Shown: positions 43,052 through 54,114 of the stretch, in pieces
Numbering within the stretch: position 1 is the first letter of the stretch
Layout of the letters: every line of letters starts with the position of its first letter
Assembly (NCBI GenBank): GCA_963850915.1
Contig: CAWKND010000004.1
Location: 248,001 to 312,000 of the forward strand
DNA: 64,000 nucleotides
Direction: 5' to 3'
DNA from: CAVTWH01 sp963850915
Lineage (GTDB): Bacteria; Actinomycetota; Actinomycetes; Mycobacteriales; Micromonosporaceae
Program-made: the position numbers and the translations under genes
Notes under the pieces: model-generated
Told to the model about the DNA's origin: nothing
The model's database searches: none
Seen by the model: only the letters and a program-made list of their open reading frames with translations

Positions 43052-43994
43052 GTCACCCACGTCCGCGACGACGACACCGGTAGTGCCGTCCCCGCGCGGC
43101 GGTCCCGGCGCCCCCACGCCCACCGAGCGCGAGTTCACCGTCAAGGAGCGCAGCCAGTTCTCGCTGATGCGGCGCCGGTTCTTCCGGCACCGCGCGGCGA
43201 CGATCAGCCTCTTCGGCCTCCTCTTCCTGATCCTGCTGGCCTTCGTCGGTCCACACGTGTGGAAGTACAGCTACACCGACATCAGCTCGCCGGGGCGGAT
43301 GGGGCCGACGCTGAGCAACCCGATGGGTACCGACACCATTGGGCATGACACGTTCGCCGAGGTCATGCGCGGTATGCAGCAGTCGCTCAAGGTCGGCTTC
43401 CTGGTGACCATCCTGTCGGTCGGCATCGGTGCTCCCTATGGCGCCATCGCCGGCCTGCTCGGCGGCCGGATCGACACCATCATGATGCGGGTCTGCGACG
43501 TGCTGCTGGTACTCCCGCTGCTCGCGCTGGCCGCGGCGATCGGTGCCAACCGCGGCGGTACCGTGCTGGTGGTCTCGTTGATCCTCGGCCTGCTCGGCTG
43601 GGCGGTCGACGCCCGCGTTACCCGTGGCGTCGTGCTCTCCCTGCGCGAGCAGGAGTTCGTCGAGGCGGCCCGCGGGCTGGGCGCCGGTACGATGCGGATC
43701 GTCTTCCGGCATCTGCTGCCCAACGCCGCCGGAGCGATCATCGTGCAGGGGACGCTCGATGTCGCGGGCGCGATCCTCACCGAGTCGGCGCTGTCCTTCC
43801 TGGGCGTCGGCATCCAGGCGCCGGACACCTCACTGGGCAAGTTGACCAGTGACGCGCGACAGTCGGTGGACAGCCTGCCGTGGGGTTTCTACTTCCCCGG
43901 CATCATGATCATCCTGATCGCGCTCACCATCAACTTCATCGGTGACGGTCTCCGCGACGCGTTGGACCCACGGCAGCAGAGGCAGCGGCGATAA
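43044..43994 (+). CDS. ABC transporter permease, DppC/OppC type
   Basis: 316 residues. A Pro/Thr-rich cytoplasmic N-terminus (about 45 residues) precedes FFRHRAATISLFGLLFLILLAFV, the family motif NPMGTDTIGHDTFAEVMRG and the EAA loop EAARGLGAGTMRIVFRHLLPN. Partner of the 42068 permease. The stop TAA overlaps the following ATG. Confidence 0.93.
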   Translation: MSKSPTSATTTPVVPSPRGGPGAPTPTEREFTVKERSQFSLMRRRFFRHRAATISLFGLLFLILLAFVGPHVWKYSYTDISSPGRMGPTLSNPMGTDTIGHDTFAEVMRGMQQSLKVGFLVTILSVGIGAPYGAIAGLLGGRIDTIMMRVCDVLLVLPLLALAAAIGANRGGTVLVVSLILGLLGWAVDARVTRGVVLSLREQEFVEAARGLGAGTMRIVFRHLLPNAAGAIIVQGTLDVAGAILTESALSFLGVGIQAPDTSLGKLTSDARQSVDSLPWGFYFPGIMIILIALTINFIGDGLRDALDPRQQRQRR

Positions 43995-45193
43995 TGGTAC
44001 AGAATATGGCAATTGATCTGAGTCGCTCGGCAGGTGGGGATCCGGACATCCTGCTCGAGGTCAAGGACCTCACCGTCGGGTTCCCCACCGACGACGGTGT
44101 GGTGCAGGCCGTCCGTGGCGTCAGCTACACGCTGCGCCGCGGTGAGTCGCTGGGCATCGTCGGCGAGTCGGGCTCCGGCAAGTCGGTCTCCTCGATGGCC
44201 GTACTCGGGCTGCTGCCCAAGACAGCCAGGATCACCGGCTCGGCCAAGTTGATGGGCGAGGAGCTGATCGGGCTGAAGGAGTCCGACTACCAGCACCTGC
44301 GCGGCAACAAGGTGTCGATGATCTTCCAGGACCCGCTCACCTCGCTGAACCCGGTCTACACCGTCGGGTACCAGATCGCCGAGGCGGTCCTGGCGCACAA
44401 CGACGTCTCCAAGAAGACCGCTCTCACCCGCGCCGTCGACCTGCTCAGGCTCGTCGGTATCCCGTCCGCCGAGCAGCGCGTGCACAACTACCCGCACGAG
44501 ATGTCCGGCGGTATGCGCCAGCGCGTGGTGATCGCCATCTCGATGGCCAACAACCCGGACGTCATCATCGCCGACGAGCCGACCACGGCGCTCGACGTGA
44601 CCGTGCAGGCGCAGGTACTGGAGGCACTGGAGGCGGCGCGGGCGGAGACCGGCGCGGCCCTGGTGCTGATCACCCACGACCTGGGGGTCATCGCCGGGCA
44701 CGCCGACCGGGTCTGCGTGATGTACGCCGGGAAGCTGGTGGAGAAGGGCACCGTAGAAGACGTCTTCTACCGCCCGCGGATGCCGTACACGCTGGGGTTG
44801 ATCGGCAGCCTGCCGCGGGTCGACGAGGGTGGCAAGGACCGGCTCACGCCGATCGTCGGCTCGCCGCCGTCGCTGCTCAACCTGCCACCCGGCTGCCCGT
44901 TCACGCCGCGCTGCCCGCTCGCCCAGGCCCGTTGTGACCAGGAAGAGCCGGAGCTGCGGGTCACCGACAGCCCGGAGCACGAGTCGGCCTGCTTCTACCA
45001 CGAACAGCTGGTCGGCAAGGGCTCCGGCGACCTGTTCGTGGCGACCTCGATCGACGCGACGGACCTGACGGCGGCCGAGGTCGCCGCCCTGGAAAACGGC
45101 GCCGTTGCTGACGGCGACGCCGCTGGCGGGGCTGCTCCCGAGGGCGCCAACCCGACCGGCCTCACCATGTACGACCCGGAGGTACCTCAGTGA
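43994..45193 (+). CDS. ABC transporter ATP-binding protein, DppD/OppD type
   Basis: 399 residues. Walker A GESGSGKS near residue 57, Q-loop, signature SGGMRQRV and Walker B VIIADEPTTALD are complete, followed by the oligopeptide-family C-terminal Cys motif GCPFTPRCPLAQARC. The last about 60 residues (VATSIDATDLTAAEVAALENG onward) are an unusual acidic/Ala/Gly extension. ATG 43994 (TAATG overlap) or ATG 44006 may be the start. Confidence 0.93.
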   Translation: MVQNMAIDLSRSAGGDPDILLEVKDLTVGFPTDDGVVQAVRGVSYTLRRGESLGIVGESGSGKSVSSMAVLGLLPKTARITGSAKLMGEELIGLKESDYQHLRGNKVSMIFQDPLTSLNPVYTVGYQIAEAVLAHNDVSKKTALTRAVDLLRLVGIPSAEQRVHNYPHEMSGGMRQRVVIAISMANNPDVIIADEPTTALDVTVQAQVLEALEAARAETGAALVLITHDLGVIAGHADRVCVMYAGKLVEKGTVEDVFYRPRMPYTLGLIGSLPRVDEGGKDRLTPIVGSPPSLLNLPPGCPFTPRCPLAQARCDQEEPELRVTDSPEHESACFYHEQLVGKGSGDLFVATSIDATDLTAAEVAALENGAVADGDAAGGAAPEGANPTGLTMYDPEVPQ

Positions 45194-46245
45194 GCCAGCC
45201 CAGCCTCACCAAGCCGGGGCAGTCGCCGACCGACACCGGCGAGCCGATCGTGGCCGTACGCAACCTGGTCAAGCACTTCCCGGTCCGCTCCAAGGGTCTG
45301 CTGCGCCGGCAGGTCGGCGAGGTGCACGCGGTCTGTGACGTCTCCTTCGACCTGTTCCCGCACGAGACCGTCGGGCTGGTCGGCGAGTCCGGCTGCGGCA
45401 AGACGACCACCGGCCGGCTGCTGATGAGCCTGGTCAAGGCCACTTCCGGCAGCGTGCGGTACCGGGGCAAGGATCTGACGACGCTCAGCCACGGCCAGAT
45501 GCGGCCACTGCGGCGCGACCTGCAGATCGTGTTCCAGGATCCGTTCGCCTCGCTGGACCCGCGGATGACCATCAACGAGATCATCGCGGAGCCACTGCGC
45601 ATCCACGGGCTCTACCGCAACGGCGGTGCCGCACAGGTACGGGCGCTGCTGAAGCAGGTCGGACTCAACCCGGAGCACGGCAACCGGTACGCCCACGAGT
45701 TCTCCGGTGGCCAGCGGCAGCGCATCGGCATCGCCCGGGCACTCGCGCTGAACCCGAAGGTGCTGGTACTCGACGAGCCGGTCTCCGCGCTCGACGTGTC
45801 CATCCAGGCCGGCGTGATCAACCTGCTGGAGGACCTGCAGGACCGGCTCGGCCTGTCCTACCTGTTCATCTCGCACGACCTCTCGGTGATCCGGCACATC
45901 GCGGACCGGATCGTGGTCATGTACCTCGGCCGGATCGTGGAGACCGCGCCGGTGGAGCAGCTGTTCACCAAGGCGGCACACCCGTACACCCAGGCGCTGA
46001 TCTCGGCCATTCCGGTACCGGATCCGCGCAAGGAGCGGGAGCGCCAGCGGGTACTGCTGACCGGGGACGTACCCTCGCCGGTCAACCCGCCCTCGGGCTG
46101 CCGGTTCCGTACCCGCTGCCCGAAGTTCCTCGAGCTGACCAAGGCCGACCAGCAGAAGTGCATCAACGAGCTGCCGGCCCTGGTGGACCGGGGCGCCGGT
46201 CACCCGACCGCCTGCCACTTCGCCGAGGCGGCCAAGCTCGTTTGA
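45190..46245 (+). CDS. ABC transporter ATP-binding protein, DppF/OppF type
   Basis: 351 residues. N-terminal LVKHFPVRSKGLLRRQVGEVHAV, Walker A GESGCGKTT, signature FSGGQRQRIGIARALAL, Walker B VLVLDEPVSALD, and the C-terminal GCRFRTRCPKF Cys motif. It pairs with the 43994 ATPase. GTG 45190 overlaps the previous stop by four bases (GTGA). Last gene of the transporter operon. Confidence 0.94.
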   Translation: MSQPSLTKPGQSPTDTGEPIVAVRNLVKHFPVRSKGLLRRQVGEVHAVCDVSFDLFPHETVGLVGESGCGKTTTGRLLMSLVKATSGSVRYRGKDLTTLSHGQMRPLRRDLQIVFQDPFASLDPRMTINEIIAEPLRIHGLYRNGGAAQVRALLKQVGLNPEHGNRYAHEFSGGQRQRIGIARALALNPKVLVLDEPVSALDVSIQAGVINLLEDLQDRLGLSYLFISHDLSVIRHIADRIVVMYLGRIVETAPVEQLFTKAAHPYTQALISAIPVPDPRKERERQRVLLTGDVPSPVNPPSGCRFRTRCPKFLELTKADQQKCINELPALVDRGAGHPTACHFAEAAKLV

Positions 46246-46281
46246 GCCCGGCCACCGCAGCTCTGCTCAACCGCTCACGCA

Positions 46282-46313
46282 ACCGGGGGCGCCGCGAACG
46301 CGGCGCCCCCGGT
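46282..46313 (+). terminator. Terminator at the end of the ABC transporter operon
   Basis: Perfect arms ACCGGGGGCGCCGC and GCGGCGCCCCCGGT with a GAAC loop, followed by CTGTGTCCT. It lies between convergent genes and may work in both directions. Confidence 0.88.
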
Positions 46314-46356
46314 CTGTGTCCTGCTTCGTTACGGGTTTGGGTTGTGGCGCGGGCGG

Positions 46357-47325
46357 TCAGGGCCGCTGGATGGCGGCCGGCCGGGCGTCGCGGGCGCGCC
46401 GGCCGGGTGCGGTGCCGAGCTGGTAGCTGACCGGCTGGACGGCGACCATCAGCTCGGGCCAGATGGTGGCGGTCACCGTCCGGGCGGCAGCCAGCCGCGC
46501 GCTGGCTCGCCGGTTCCGCTCGGCCAGCACGGCGGCCAGAAACGCCCAACCGGGGGTACCCGGCGGAGCCGGCGGAGTGATCACGGCGGCCACCTCGGCT
46601 GCCAGCCGGTACCCGAGGCGGGTACGCGCGGGCGCGCCGAGCCGCCGGTTGCGGGCCAGGAAGTGGCGCACGGCAAGCGCCAGCTCGTCATCGAGCCCGG
46701 TCAGGTCGAGCGTCACCGCCCAGCCGACGAGCTGTGGCGGGATCGCCGGTACCAGCCCCCAGGTGTCCGGCGAGCGCTCGTGCACCACGAGCGTGCCGGC
46801 CGCGTAGTCGCCCAGCCGCTTGCCGTGCGGGCTGACCACCATCGTCCACAGCCCGGCCAGCCAGCCGATCGGCGGCAGCAACAGCCCCGGCCACTCCAGC
46901 GCCACGCCGACCAGGGTCCGGGTGAGTGCGTGCCGGAAATGGACCGGCCCGCCGTCGTCGCGGATGGTACGCAGGCCGACCGCGAACTTGCCGACGGTAC
47001 GGCCCCGGGTCAGGGTCTCCAGCAGGACCGGGTAGCCGATGAAGGCGATCGCCAGGTTCACCGTCAAGCTGGCGACCAGCAGCGCCTGATCGCCGAAGCC
47101 GACCTGGAACACCGCGCCGAAGAGCAGCGACGTGACCGCCAGCAGGATCAGGAACAGCACCAGCTCGAGCACGATGTCGACGAGCAGGGCCAGCGCCCGG
47201 GAGCCGAGCCGGGCGACCCGTACCTCGAACTCGACGGCTTCCCCGGTGGCCAGCCGTACGGCACCGGTGTTGCCGGATTCGGTACGGGCTGACACGGTGC
47301 GAACAGTGCCGGGGTCGCGGGGCAT
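46357..47325 (-). CDS. RDD family membrane protein
   Basis: 322 residues. An RDD domain at about residues 30-165 (ARLGSRALALLVDIVLELVLF, TRGRTVGKFAVGLRTIRDDGGPVHFRHALTR, SPHGKRLGDYAAGTLVV) with three membrane helices. It is followed by an about 150-residue cytoplasmic tail (LDDELALAVRHFLARNRRL...). The role of the family is unknown; in actinobacteria it is regularly divergent from the SpoIIM-type gene as here. ATG 47325 is chosen because upstream residues in the open frame lack family similarity. Confidence 0.85.
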   Translation of the reverse strand: MPRDPGTVRTVSARTESGNTGAVRLATGEAVEFEVRVARLGSRALALLVDIVLELVLFLILLAVTSLLFGAVFQVGFGDQALLVASLTVNLAIAFIGYPVLLETLTRGRTVGKFAVGLRTIRDDGGPVHFRHALTRTLVGVALEWPGLLLPPIGWLAGLWTMVVSPHGKRLGDYAAGTLVVHERSPDTWGLVPAIPPQLVGWAVTLDLTGLDDELALAVRHFLARNRRLGAPARTRLGYRLAAEVAAVITPPAPPGTPGWAFLAAVLAERNRRASARLAAARTVTATIWPELMVAVQPVSYQLGTAPGRRARDARPAAIQRP

Positions 47326-47420
47326 CGCACCAGTGAACACGACCGTTAGGCTGTCCGCTACGCCCGCCAGGGCGGCTCTGTCAGACGTGGACTCTGGGTG
47401 CAGCGTGGCTGGGGAGGCCG

Positions 47421-48416
47421 ATGGATCTCGACGCGTACGTCGCCGAGCATGCCGGCGAGTGGGCCCGGCTGGAGCGGCTGGCCCGGCGGCGCAAGCTCTC
47501 ACCGGGTGAGGTCGACGAGCTGTTCGCGCTGTACCAGCGGACCGGTACCCACCTGTCGATGGTGCGCAGCCACGCGCCCGATCCCGCGTTGATCGCCCGG
47601 CTGTCCCGGATCGTGCTGACCGCCCGGGCCACCATCACCGGCGGTCCGACCTTCTCCGGCAAGGTGGTCCGCGAGTTCTTCGCCAGTAGCCTGCCGCTCG
47701 CGCTGTTCCAGGCCTGGCGCTGGTGGTCGGCGGTGGCCACACTCGGCACCGCGTTCGCCTTCGGGCTGATCTGGTGGGTGGCCGGCAGCCACGACGTGCA
47801 GCTGCGGTTCATGACGCAGGACCAGATCGACAGCCTGGTCGGGCACGACTTCGCCGACTACTACTCGGCCAACCAGCCGCAGAACTTCGCGCTCGAGGTG
47901 TGGACGCACAACGCCCTGCTCACCGGCGAGGTACTGGCCGGCGGAATCCTGCTGCTGCCGGTGTTCTATCTGCTCTACCAGAACCTGCTCTCGATCGGCG
48001 TACTCGGCGGCGTGATGATCGGCAACGGCCGGGGGCCTGAGTTCTTCGGCCTGATCATGCCGCACGGGATGCTCGAGCTGACCACCGTCTACGTGGCCTG
48101 CGGGCTGGGGCTGCGGATCGGCTGGGCGTGGATTGCTCCGGGTCCGCGACGCAGCCGGGGCCAGGCACTCGGTGAGGCGGCCCGCTCGGCCGTACTCGGC
48201 GCCGTCGGGCTGGCCCTCGTGCTGGGCGTGAGCGGGCTGGTGGAGGCCTTCGTCACCCCGTCGGCGCTGCCCACCCCGGTCCGGGTCGGCATCGGATTGG
48301 CGCTGTGGCTGGGATTCCTCGGCTACATCGTGTTCTTCGGTGGCCGGGCAGCCCAGCTGTCCAAGAGCGCCGACCTGGACGAGTCGCTGTCGGAAGCACC
48401 GGTCCCGGTCGCCTGA
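47421..48416 (+). CDS. Stage II sporulation protein M family (DUF95) membrane protein
   Basis: 331 residues with five or six membrane helices. MDLDAYVAEHAGEWARLERLARRRKLSPGEVDELFALYQRTGTHLS-type N-terminus (seen in short pieces: HAGEWARLERL, LSPGEVDELFALYQ) and HGMLELTTVYVACGLGLRIGW near residue 215 are SpoIIM hallmarks. Its relation to sporulation outside Firmicutes is unproven. GGGGAGG precedes ATG 47421; a TAGGCT box lies at about 47348. Clusters with RDD and the MoxR/DUF58 operon in many actinobacteria. Confidence 0.88.
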   Translation: MDLDAYVAEHAGEWARLERLARRRKLSPGEVDELFALYQRTGTHLSMVRSHAPDPALIARLSRIVLTARATITGGPTFSGKVVREFFASSLPLALFQAWRWWSAVATLGTAFAFGLIWWVAGSHDVQLRFMTQDQIDSLVGHDFADYYSANQPQNFALEVWTHNALLTGEVLAGGILLLPVFYLLYQNLLSIGVLGGVMIGNGRGPEFFGLIMPHGMLELTTVYVACGLGLRIGWAWIAPGPRRSRGQALGEAARSAVLGAVGLALVLGVSGLVEAFVTPSALPTPVRVGIGLALWLGFLGYIVFFGGRAAQLSKSADLDESLSEAPVPVA

Positions 48417-48449
48417 GCCAGCTCGGGCGGGCGGCCTTGGCGGGCGACC

Positions 48450-49759
48450 TCAGAGCCGGCCGGCGGCCTTCAGGGCCAGGTACCGGTCGGCCACCTCACC
48501 GGCGAAGCTGGCGACCGGGGCGTCCACCACCTGTACGCCGCGCCGCTGCAGTGCGGTGCGGATGCGGTGCCGTTCGGCCAGGGTACGGTGCGCGCCGGCC
48601 GCCTCGTACAGTTCGCCGATGCCGGCGCGCCGGTCGGCCATCTCGGTCAACGCCGGGTCACTGACCGCGGCGAGTACCACCGTGTGCCGGGCGGCGAGCA
48701 GGTGCAGTACCGGCAGCAGCCCCTCGCCCAGCGCCCCCGGCTCCAGCGCGGTGAACAGCACCACGAGGGCCCGTTTGCGCTGCCGCCGCAGCACTTCCCC
48801 GACCGCCCGGCTGAAGTCGGTCTCCACCAGCGCCGGCTGCAGCGGGGCGAGCGCGGTGACCAGCCGGTGCAGGGTGGTACCGGCGGAGCCGGGCGCGACA
48901 CTGGCCCGGATGCGGGTATCCACGGCAAACAGGTCGACCTGGTCACCGGCGTAGCTGGCGAGGGTACCCAGCAGCAGCGCGGCGTCGATGGCGGCGTCCA
49001 GCCGGGGCGTGTCGCCGACCCGGCCGGCGGCTGTGCGCCCGGTGTCCACCACGCACAGCACCCGGCGGTCGCGCTCCGGTCGCCAGGTGCGTACCACCAC
49101 GTCACTGCGGCGCGCCGTTCCCCGCCAGTCGATCGAGCGCACGTCGTCGCCGACCACGTACTCGCGCAGCGAGTCGAACTCGGTACCCTCGCCGCGCCCG
49201 CGTACGGTCACCATGCCGTCGATGACGCGCAGCCGGGACAGCTTCTCCGGCAGCAGCCGGCGGGACTCGAAGGCGGGCAGCACGCGCAGTGTCCAGGCCG
49301 GCGTACGGGCCTGGGCGGTACGCCCGCGCGGCTGCCGGTAGGCCAGGCCCAGTGGCCCGTAGGAGCGTACGGTCACCCGGGCGGCCGGCCGGTCCCCGCG
49401 GCGGGTCGGGGTGAGCGTCGTCGTCAGCTCGGCCGCTTCCCGTGGCCCCAGCAGCAGCCGGTGCTGGTACGGGTCGGGGCGCGCCGAGGGTACCCAGGCG
49501 TCCCGGACGAGCAGCCGCGCCGGGCGTACCCCCGTGTTTGTCACGGTCAACACGACCTGAGCCGACTCGCCCAGCCGGACCTGCCGGTCGCCGTCCCGGG
49601 CCAGCGCGATGTCCCCGGCCGAGCCGGCGAATGCCGCGTCCAGCAGCAGCAGCAGTGCCACCGCCGTGACCAGGATGGCAAGGTAGCGCCACGGGTGGTC
49701 GAACGCCCAGGTGAACAGGGCGCCGAACGCCAGCAGCGCGGCGGCGCGGCCGGTCGGGA

Positions 49760-49763
<4 letters not shown>
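48450..49763 (-). CDS. DUF58 domain protein
   Basis: 437 residues. Two N-terminal membrane helices (ALLAFGALFTWAF; YLAILVTAVALLLLLDAAF), a beta-rich region, then the DUF58 motif EFDSLREYVVGDDVRSIDWRGTARRSDVVVRTWRPERDRRVL near residue 205 and a vWA-like domain (VVDTGRTAAG, ASYAGDQVDLFAVD). DUF58 proteins work with MoxR ATPases. The ATG overlaps the moxR stop by four bases. Confidence 0.92.
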
Positions 49764-50790
<1,027 letters not shown>

Positions 50791-50794
<4 letters not shown>

Positions 50795-52110
50795 GGCCAC
50801 TCCTTCGCGTTCTGGTCGTTCCCGTTCTCAGCGTTCGCGTTCGGTGCCACGGTGCTCAGCAGCGCGTCCAGTTGCGCGACCGCCAGGGTGAGCGCCTCGT
50901 CGTTGGCCGGCTCGGGGCCGTCGAGGATGGCGTTCACCTGCTCCGCCGGGCGGCCGGTACGCGCGGCGACGGCGTCGGCGACCTGGCCTGCGGGGGCAGC
51001 CTCCGGCAGCCCGAGTACGGTGCGCAAACGTACCAGCGCGGCGCCCCGCAACGCAGCCAGCGCAACACCTCTGGCCTTGGCGCGCCGGTACAGCCGGCCC
51101 CGGCCCAGCGTGGTCTCGGCGGCGCGTACCCGTACCGGCAGCGGCTCGGGTACCGGCGGCCCGAGGCGCCGGCCGGCAGCGATGGCGGCGAGTACCGCGG
51201 CCACGGCGAGCCCGACACCGGCCGCCTTGACCCACGGCGGCAGCGGTACGCCCGACCCGTTCAGCTCGATGGGCTGTGGCTTCGCGGCGGTGTGCGGCGG
51301 CGCCTTCTCCTTGCTGTGCAGGTCGAGCCAGATCACGTGGCTGTCCTTGCTGAGCAGGCCGGCGGCCAGGTGCGCGTTGTCGAGTTCGCCGATCCGGTCG
51401 TTGCGGAAGATGTCGTTCGCGCCGACCAGGGTGAGCTGCGGGCCGCCGGAGATGGCGACGGAGAGCAGCGAGTGCCGGTAGCAGTCGGCCGTGATAGTGC
51501 CGTTCAGGTCCTGGCCGAGTACCTGGATCAGCCGGTTGTCGAGCGCGTACGAGTCGTGGTGCGCCAATGCCCGGCCGGCCGGCGGGGTGGAGCCGTCGTC
51601 GCAGCCGGTGGCCGCCGAGGTCGCCCAGCCGGAGCGGATCACCAGCGGCAGCCCGAGCAGCAGCAGGTTGAGCGTCGCCGGCCGGACCAGCACCACGTGC
51701 ACCGTGGCGGGCAGCGCATCGATCGCGGCCACGGTCTGCGGCAGCAGGAAACTCACGGCCGGTACGAACAGCGTCACCTGCCCGCGCGCCGCCAGCGCCA
51801 GCGCGTCCTTGCCGGTGTGCACGATCTGGATGTTGGCGCCGGCGTCGCTCAGTTGGTGGGCGAGGGCGCTGGAGCCGATGGCCGCGTTGCTCAACGGGTT
51901 GAGGAAGTTGGCGTCACTGGTCTTCGGCTCCTCGACGCTGTGCACGAACAGCGTCCACAGCAGCAGCGCGCCCACCACCGCCACCGGGATGGCCAGGCGC
52001 AGCCAGCGCCGCTCGCGCGGGCGTCGGGGCGCGCCGATCGGCCGGCCGGCGCGGTCGACCAGCACCGACCCGGTCGGTGCCGGCGGCGCCGTCGCGAGCT
52101 GCGCGCTCAT
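50791..52110 (-). CDS. DUF4350 domain membrane protein
   Basis: 439 residues. A cytoplasmic N-terminus (RRPRERRW) and one helix (LAIPVAVVGALLLWTLFV), then an external about 200-residue domain (NPLSNAAIGSSALAHQLSDAG, FVPAVSFLLPQTVAAIDALP; DUF4350). A second helix (WVKAAGVGLAVAAVLAAIAAG) near residue 295 is followed by a cytoplasmic helical tail. Conserved member of the MoxR membrane operon, function unknown. Start and stop overlap the neighbours by four bases each. Confidence 0.88.
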
Positions 52111-52802
52111 CGGGCGCCTCCGGCGGGGACGGGGGTACCGGTGAGCACTGCGGCTGTGGCCGCCGCGTAGTCGCGCATCTGTGCGTCGTGCCCTGCGGTG
52201 GCCGGGCGCATGCCGTACCAGAGCTCGGAGAACACCTCGCCGGCGCCGGTCACGGCCGGCCGCACGGCGGGCAGGGCAGCGCTCGCGCCAGCCGACAACT
52301 CCAGCACGGTGGAGCCCGGTGGGTTGGTGATCACGCCGGCGTCCACGAGCGCGCGCAGGATCGCCCGCAGCCGCTCCCGTACCGCCTCGGCGTACCGGCC
52401 CTGGCCGGCGTACCAGTCGGCGAGCGAGAGGAAGTCCTGCTCCGGCAGGTCGGGTAGGACATCGTCGGCGGGCTCCGGCGCAACCTCGGTGCCGGGTACC
52501 GTCACCGGCCGGCCACGGCGCCGCCAGCGCCACGCGAAGCGCAGCCGCCACCAGCCCGGCTTGGGTAGCCGTGGCCGCCAGCGCACCACTGCCAGCGCGA
52601 GCCGGCGGAAGAAGCGGCCGATCGCCCACACCCCGCGCAGCAGCGCCCGCCAGAACCGCAGCCACCAGTGGTGCGGCAGCCAGCGCGGCCAGAAGTACAG
52701 CAGCAGACCGATGAGCGACGCGATCAGCAGCAGCGCGAGCATCACCAGCGGCAGCGGGATGCGTTCGTCGATCCGCCCGGCGGACTCGTTCCACCAGCGC
52801 AT
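52107..52802 (-). CDS. DUF4129 domain membrane protein
   Basis: 231 residues. One helix (LPLVMLALLLIASLIGLLLYFW), a strongly basic and Trp/Arg-rich linker (WWLRFWRALLRGVWAIGRFF, then RWRWRRRGR-like), and the C-terminal DUF4129 domain (FLSLADWYAGQGRYAEAVRERLRAIL; FSELWYGMRPAT). Part of the MoxR operon; function unknown. TGATG overlap with the upstream gene. Confidence 0.88.
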   Translation of the reverse strand: MRWWNESAGRIDERIPLPLVMLALLLIASLIGLLLYFWPRWLPHHWWLRFWRALLRGVWAIGRFFRRLALAVVRWRPRLPKPGWWRLRFAWRWRRRGRPVTVPGTEVAPEPADDVLPDLPEQDFLSLADWYAGQGRYAEAVRERLRAILRALVDAGVITNPPGSTVLELSAGASAALPAVRPAVTGAGEVFSELWYGMRPATAGHDAQMRDYAAATAAVLTGTPVPAGGAR

Positions 52803-53854
52803 CACGGCACCGCCGGTGGCATCGGCCGGGCGCCGGGGTAGAGCGCGGTCTGCGCCCCGGGGGCCAGGTGCGGAGCGGGGATCGGGACACCACGGGGGTA
52901 CCCGACCTGCCCGGCCGGCGGCCCGACCTGCTGGCCGGCGTGCTTGGCCTGCTTCGCCGGTACCAGTAGCTCGTCCCGTACCGGCAGCCCGGCCCGGCGG
53001 GCGACCCCGACCGCGATGTCCAGCCCCTCCAGCCGGATCCGGGTCTCCAGGTGGGCCACCGCGTCCACGCACCCGGCAGCCGCGTACGCCAGCGTGTTGA
53101 CCACGGCGAACCCGGCCATCACCAGTACTCCCAGCCAGTACTGGGAGAGCCGGTTGAATACGTACCCCGCGGCACCGAAGACCGCGTACCCGAAGGCCAG
53201 CCGGATCAGCAGCCAGGCCAGGTAGTTGAGCAGGCGGATCATGCCGGGCCGCAGGCCGGAGCGGAATACCAGGCCGAAGCCCCGACCGGCAGCCGCCAGC
53301 GGTCCGAACGCCCGGCTGGCGGAGCTGCCCAGCGCAGCCAGCGGCCGGGTCAGCTGCCGGGCCGGTCGCCGGTCGACCATGAGTACCGGCCCGATGAGCC
53401 CGGTGATCATCAGCCAGAACGGCGCGGCCACGAAGCCGGCGAGGGTGCTGGCGGTGGCGAGCACGGCGATGACCAGTGCCACGGCGGCCAGCAGCGCCAC
53501 CCGGCCCGCCCGTGGCCGGCTCCGGTCCTCGGCGGCCCCGCCGAGTAGCGCGGGTACCGCGTGCCGGGCAGCGAGGCCGCCGAGCAGCGTGATCGCGAAC
53601 GCCTCGGTACCGGCGCCGACGGCGAGCAGCAGCAGGAAGCCGGTGAACCTGGCGTAGATCCAGTCGGGGGAGAGGTAGGTGGGCGGCGGGAGTTGCACCG
53701 CGTCGCGCAGTGGCCAGAGCAGCAGCTGTTCGAGGACGGCGAGTACCGCACTCACGCTGAGTAGTGGTACGGCTACGCGTCTCAGGAGGGCGAAGGCGGC
53801 ATCCAGGAGTTCGCCGACCGTCAACGGGCGCAGCGGGAGGGTAGCCTCGCCCAT
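52802..53854 (-). CDS. Polytopic membrane protein heading the MoxR operon
   Basis: 350 residues, about six to seven helices. LPLRPLTVGELLDAAFALLRR at the N-terminus and the paired helices around GFVAAPFWLMITGLIGPVLMVDRRP resemble the membrane domain found in glycerophosphoryl diester phosphodiesterase-like and DUF7847-type proteins. The C-terminal about 60 residues are Pro/Gly-rich. ATG 53854 is used; in-frame starts further upstream add an unlike segment. First gene of a five-gene minus-strand operon. Confidence 0.82.
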   Translation of the reverse strand: MGEATLPLRPLTVGELLDAAFALLRRVAVPLLSVSAVLAVLEQLLLWPLRDAVQLPPPTYLSPDWIYARFTGFLLLLAVGAGTEAFAITLLGGLAARHAVPALLGGAAEDRSRPRAGRVALLAAVALVIAVLATASTLAGFVAAPFWLMITGLIGPVLMVDRRPARQLTRPLAALGSSASRAFGPLAAAGRGFGLVFRSGLRPGMIRLLNYLAWLLIRLAFGYAVFGAAGYVFNRLSQYWLGVLVMAGFAVVNTLAYAAAGCVDAVAHLETRIRLEGLDIAVGVARRAGLPVRDELLVPAKQAKHAGQQVGPPAGQVGYPRGVPIPAPHLAPGAQTALYPGARPMPPAVP

Positions 53855-54114
53855 GCTGCTCACGCCGCCGCGCCCCCGAGTGCCGGACCAGTTTCGCCAA
53901 GGCCACCCGGGAGTCCGCGTCGGAGTGAGCGCGGTCACCGTCGGCGGTCGGAACGGAGTAGTCTCCGGCGCAGCCGTCGGGTGGAGGTGCCCATCCTGGC
54001 ACGTTCCAGCCGCCCGTGGGTACCGGCAAACCCCGGCCTAACAGCCAGACCAATCCGCTGATTCGGTGTGATCTGGACTTGGGTCTTCCCGGTTCAGGCA
54101 CAGGAGATGGAATA

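Noticed and set aside
46342..47292. A 316-codon frame opposite the RDD gene
   Set aside because: Gln/Arg/Gly-rich shadow of the RDD coding strand; no family similarity.
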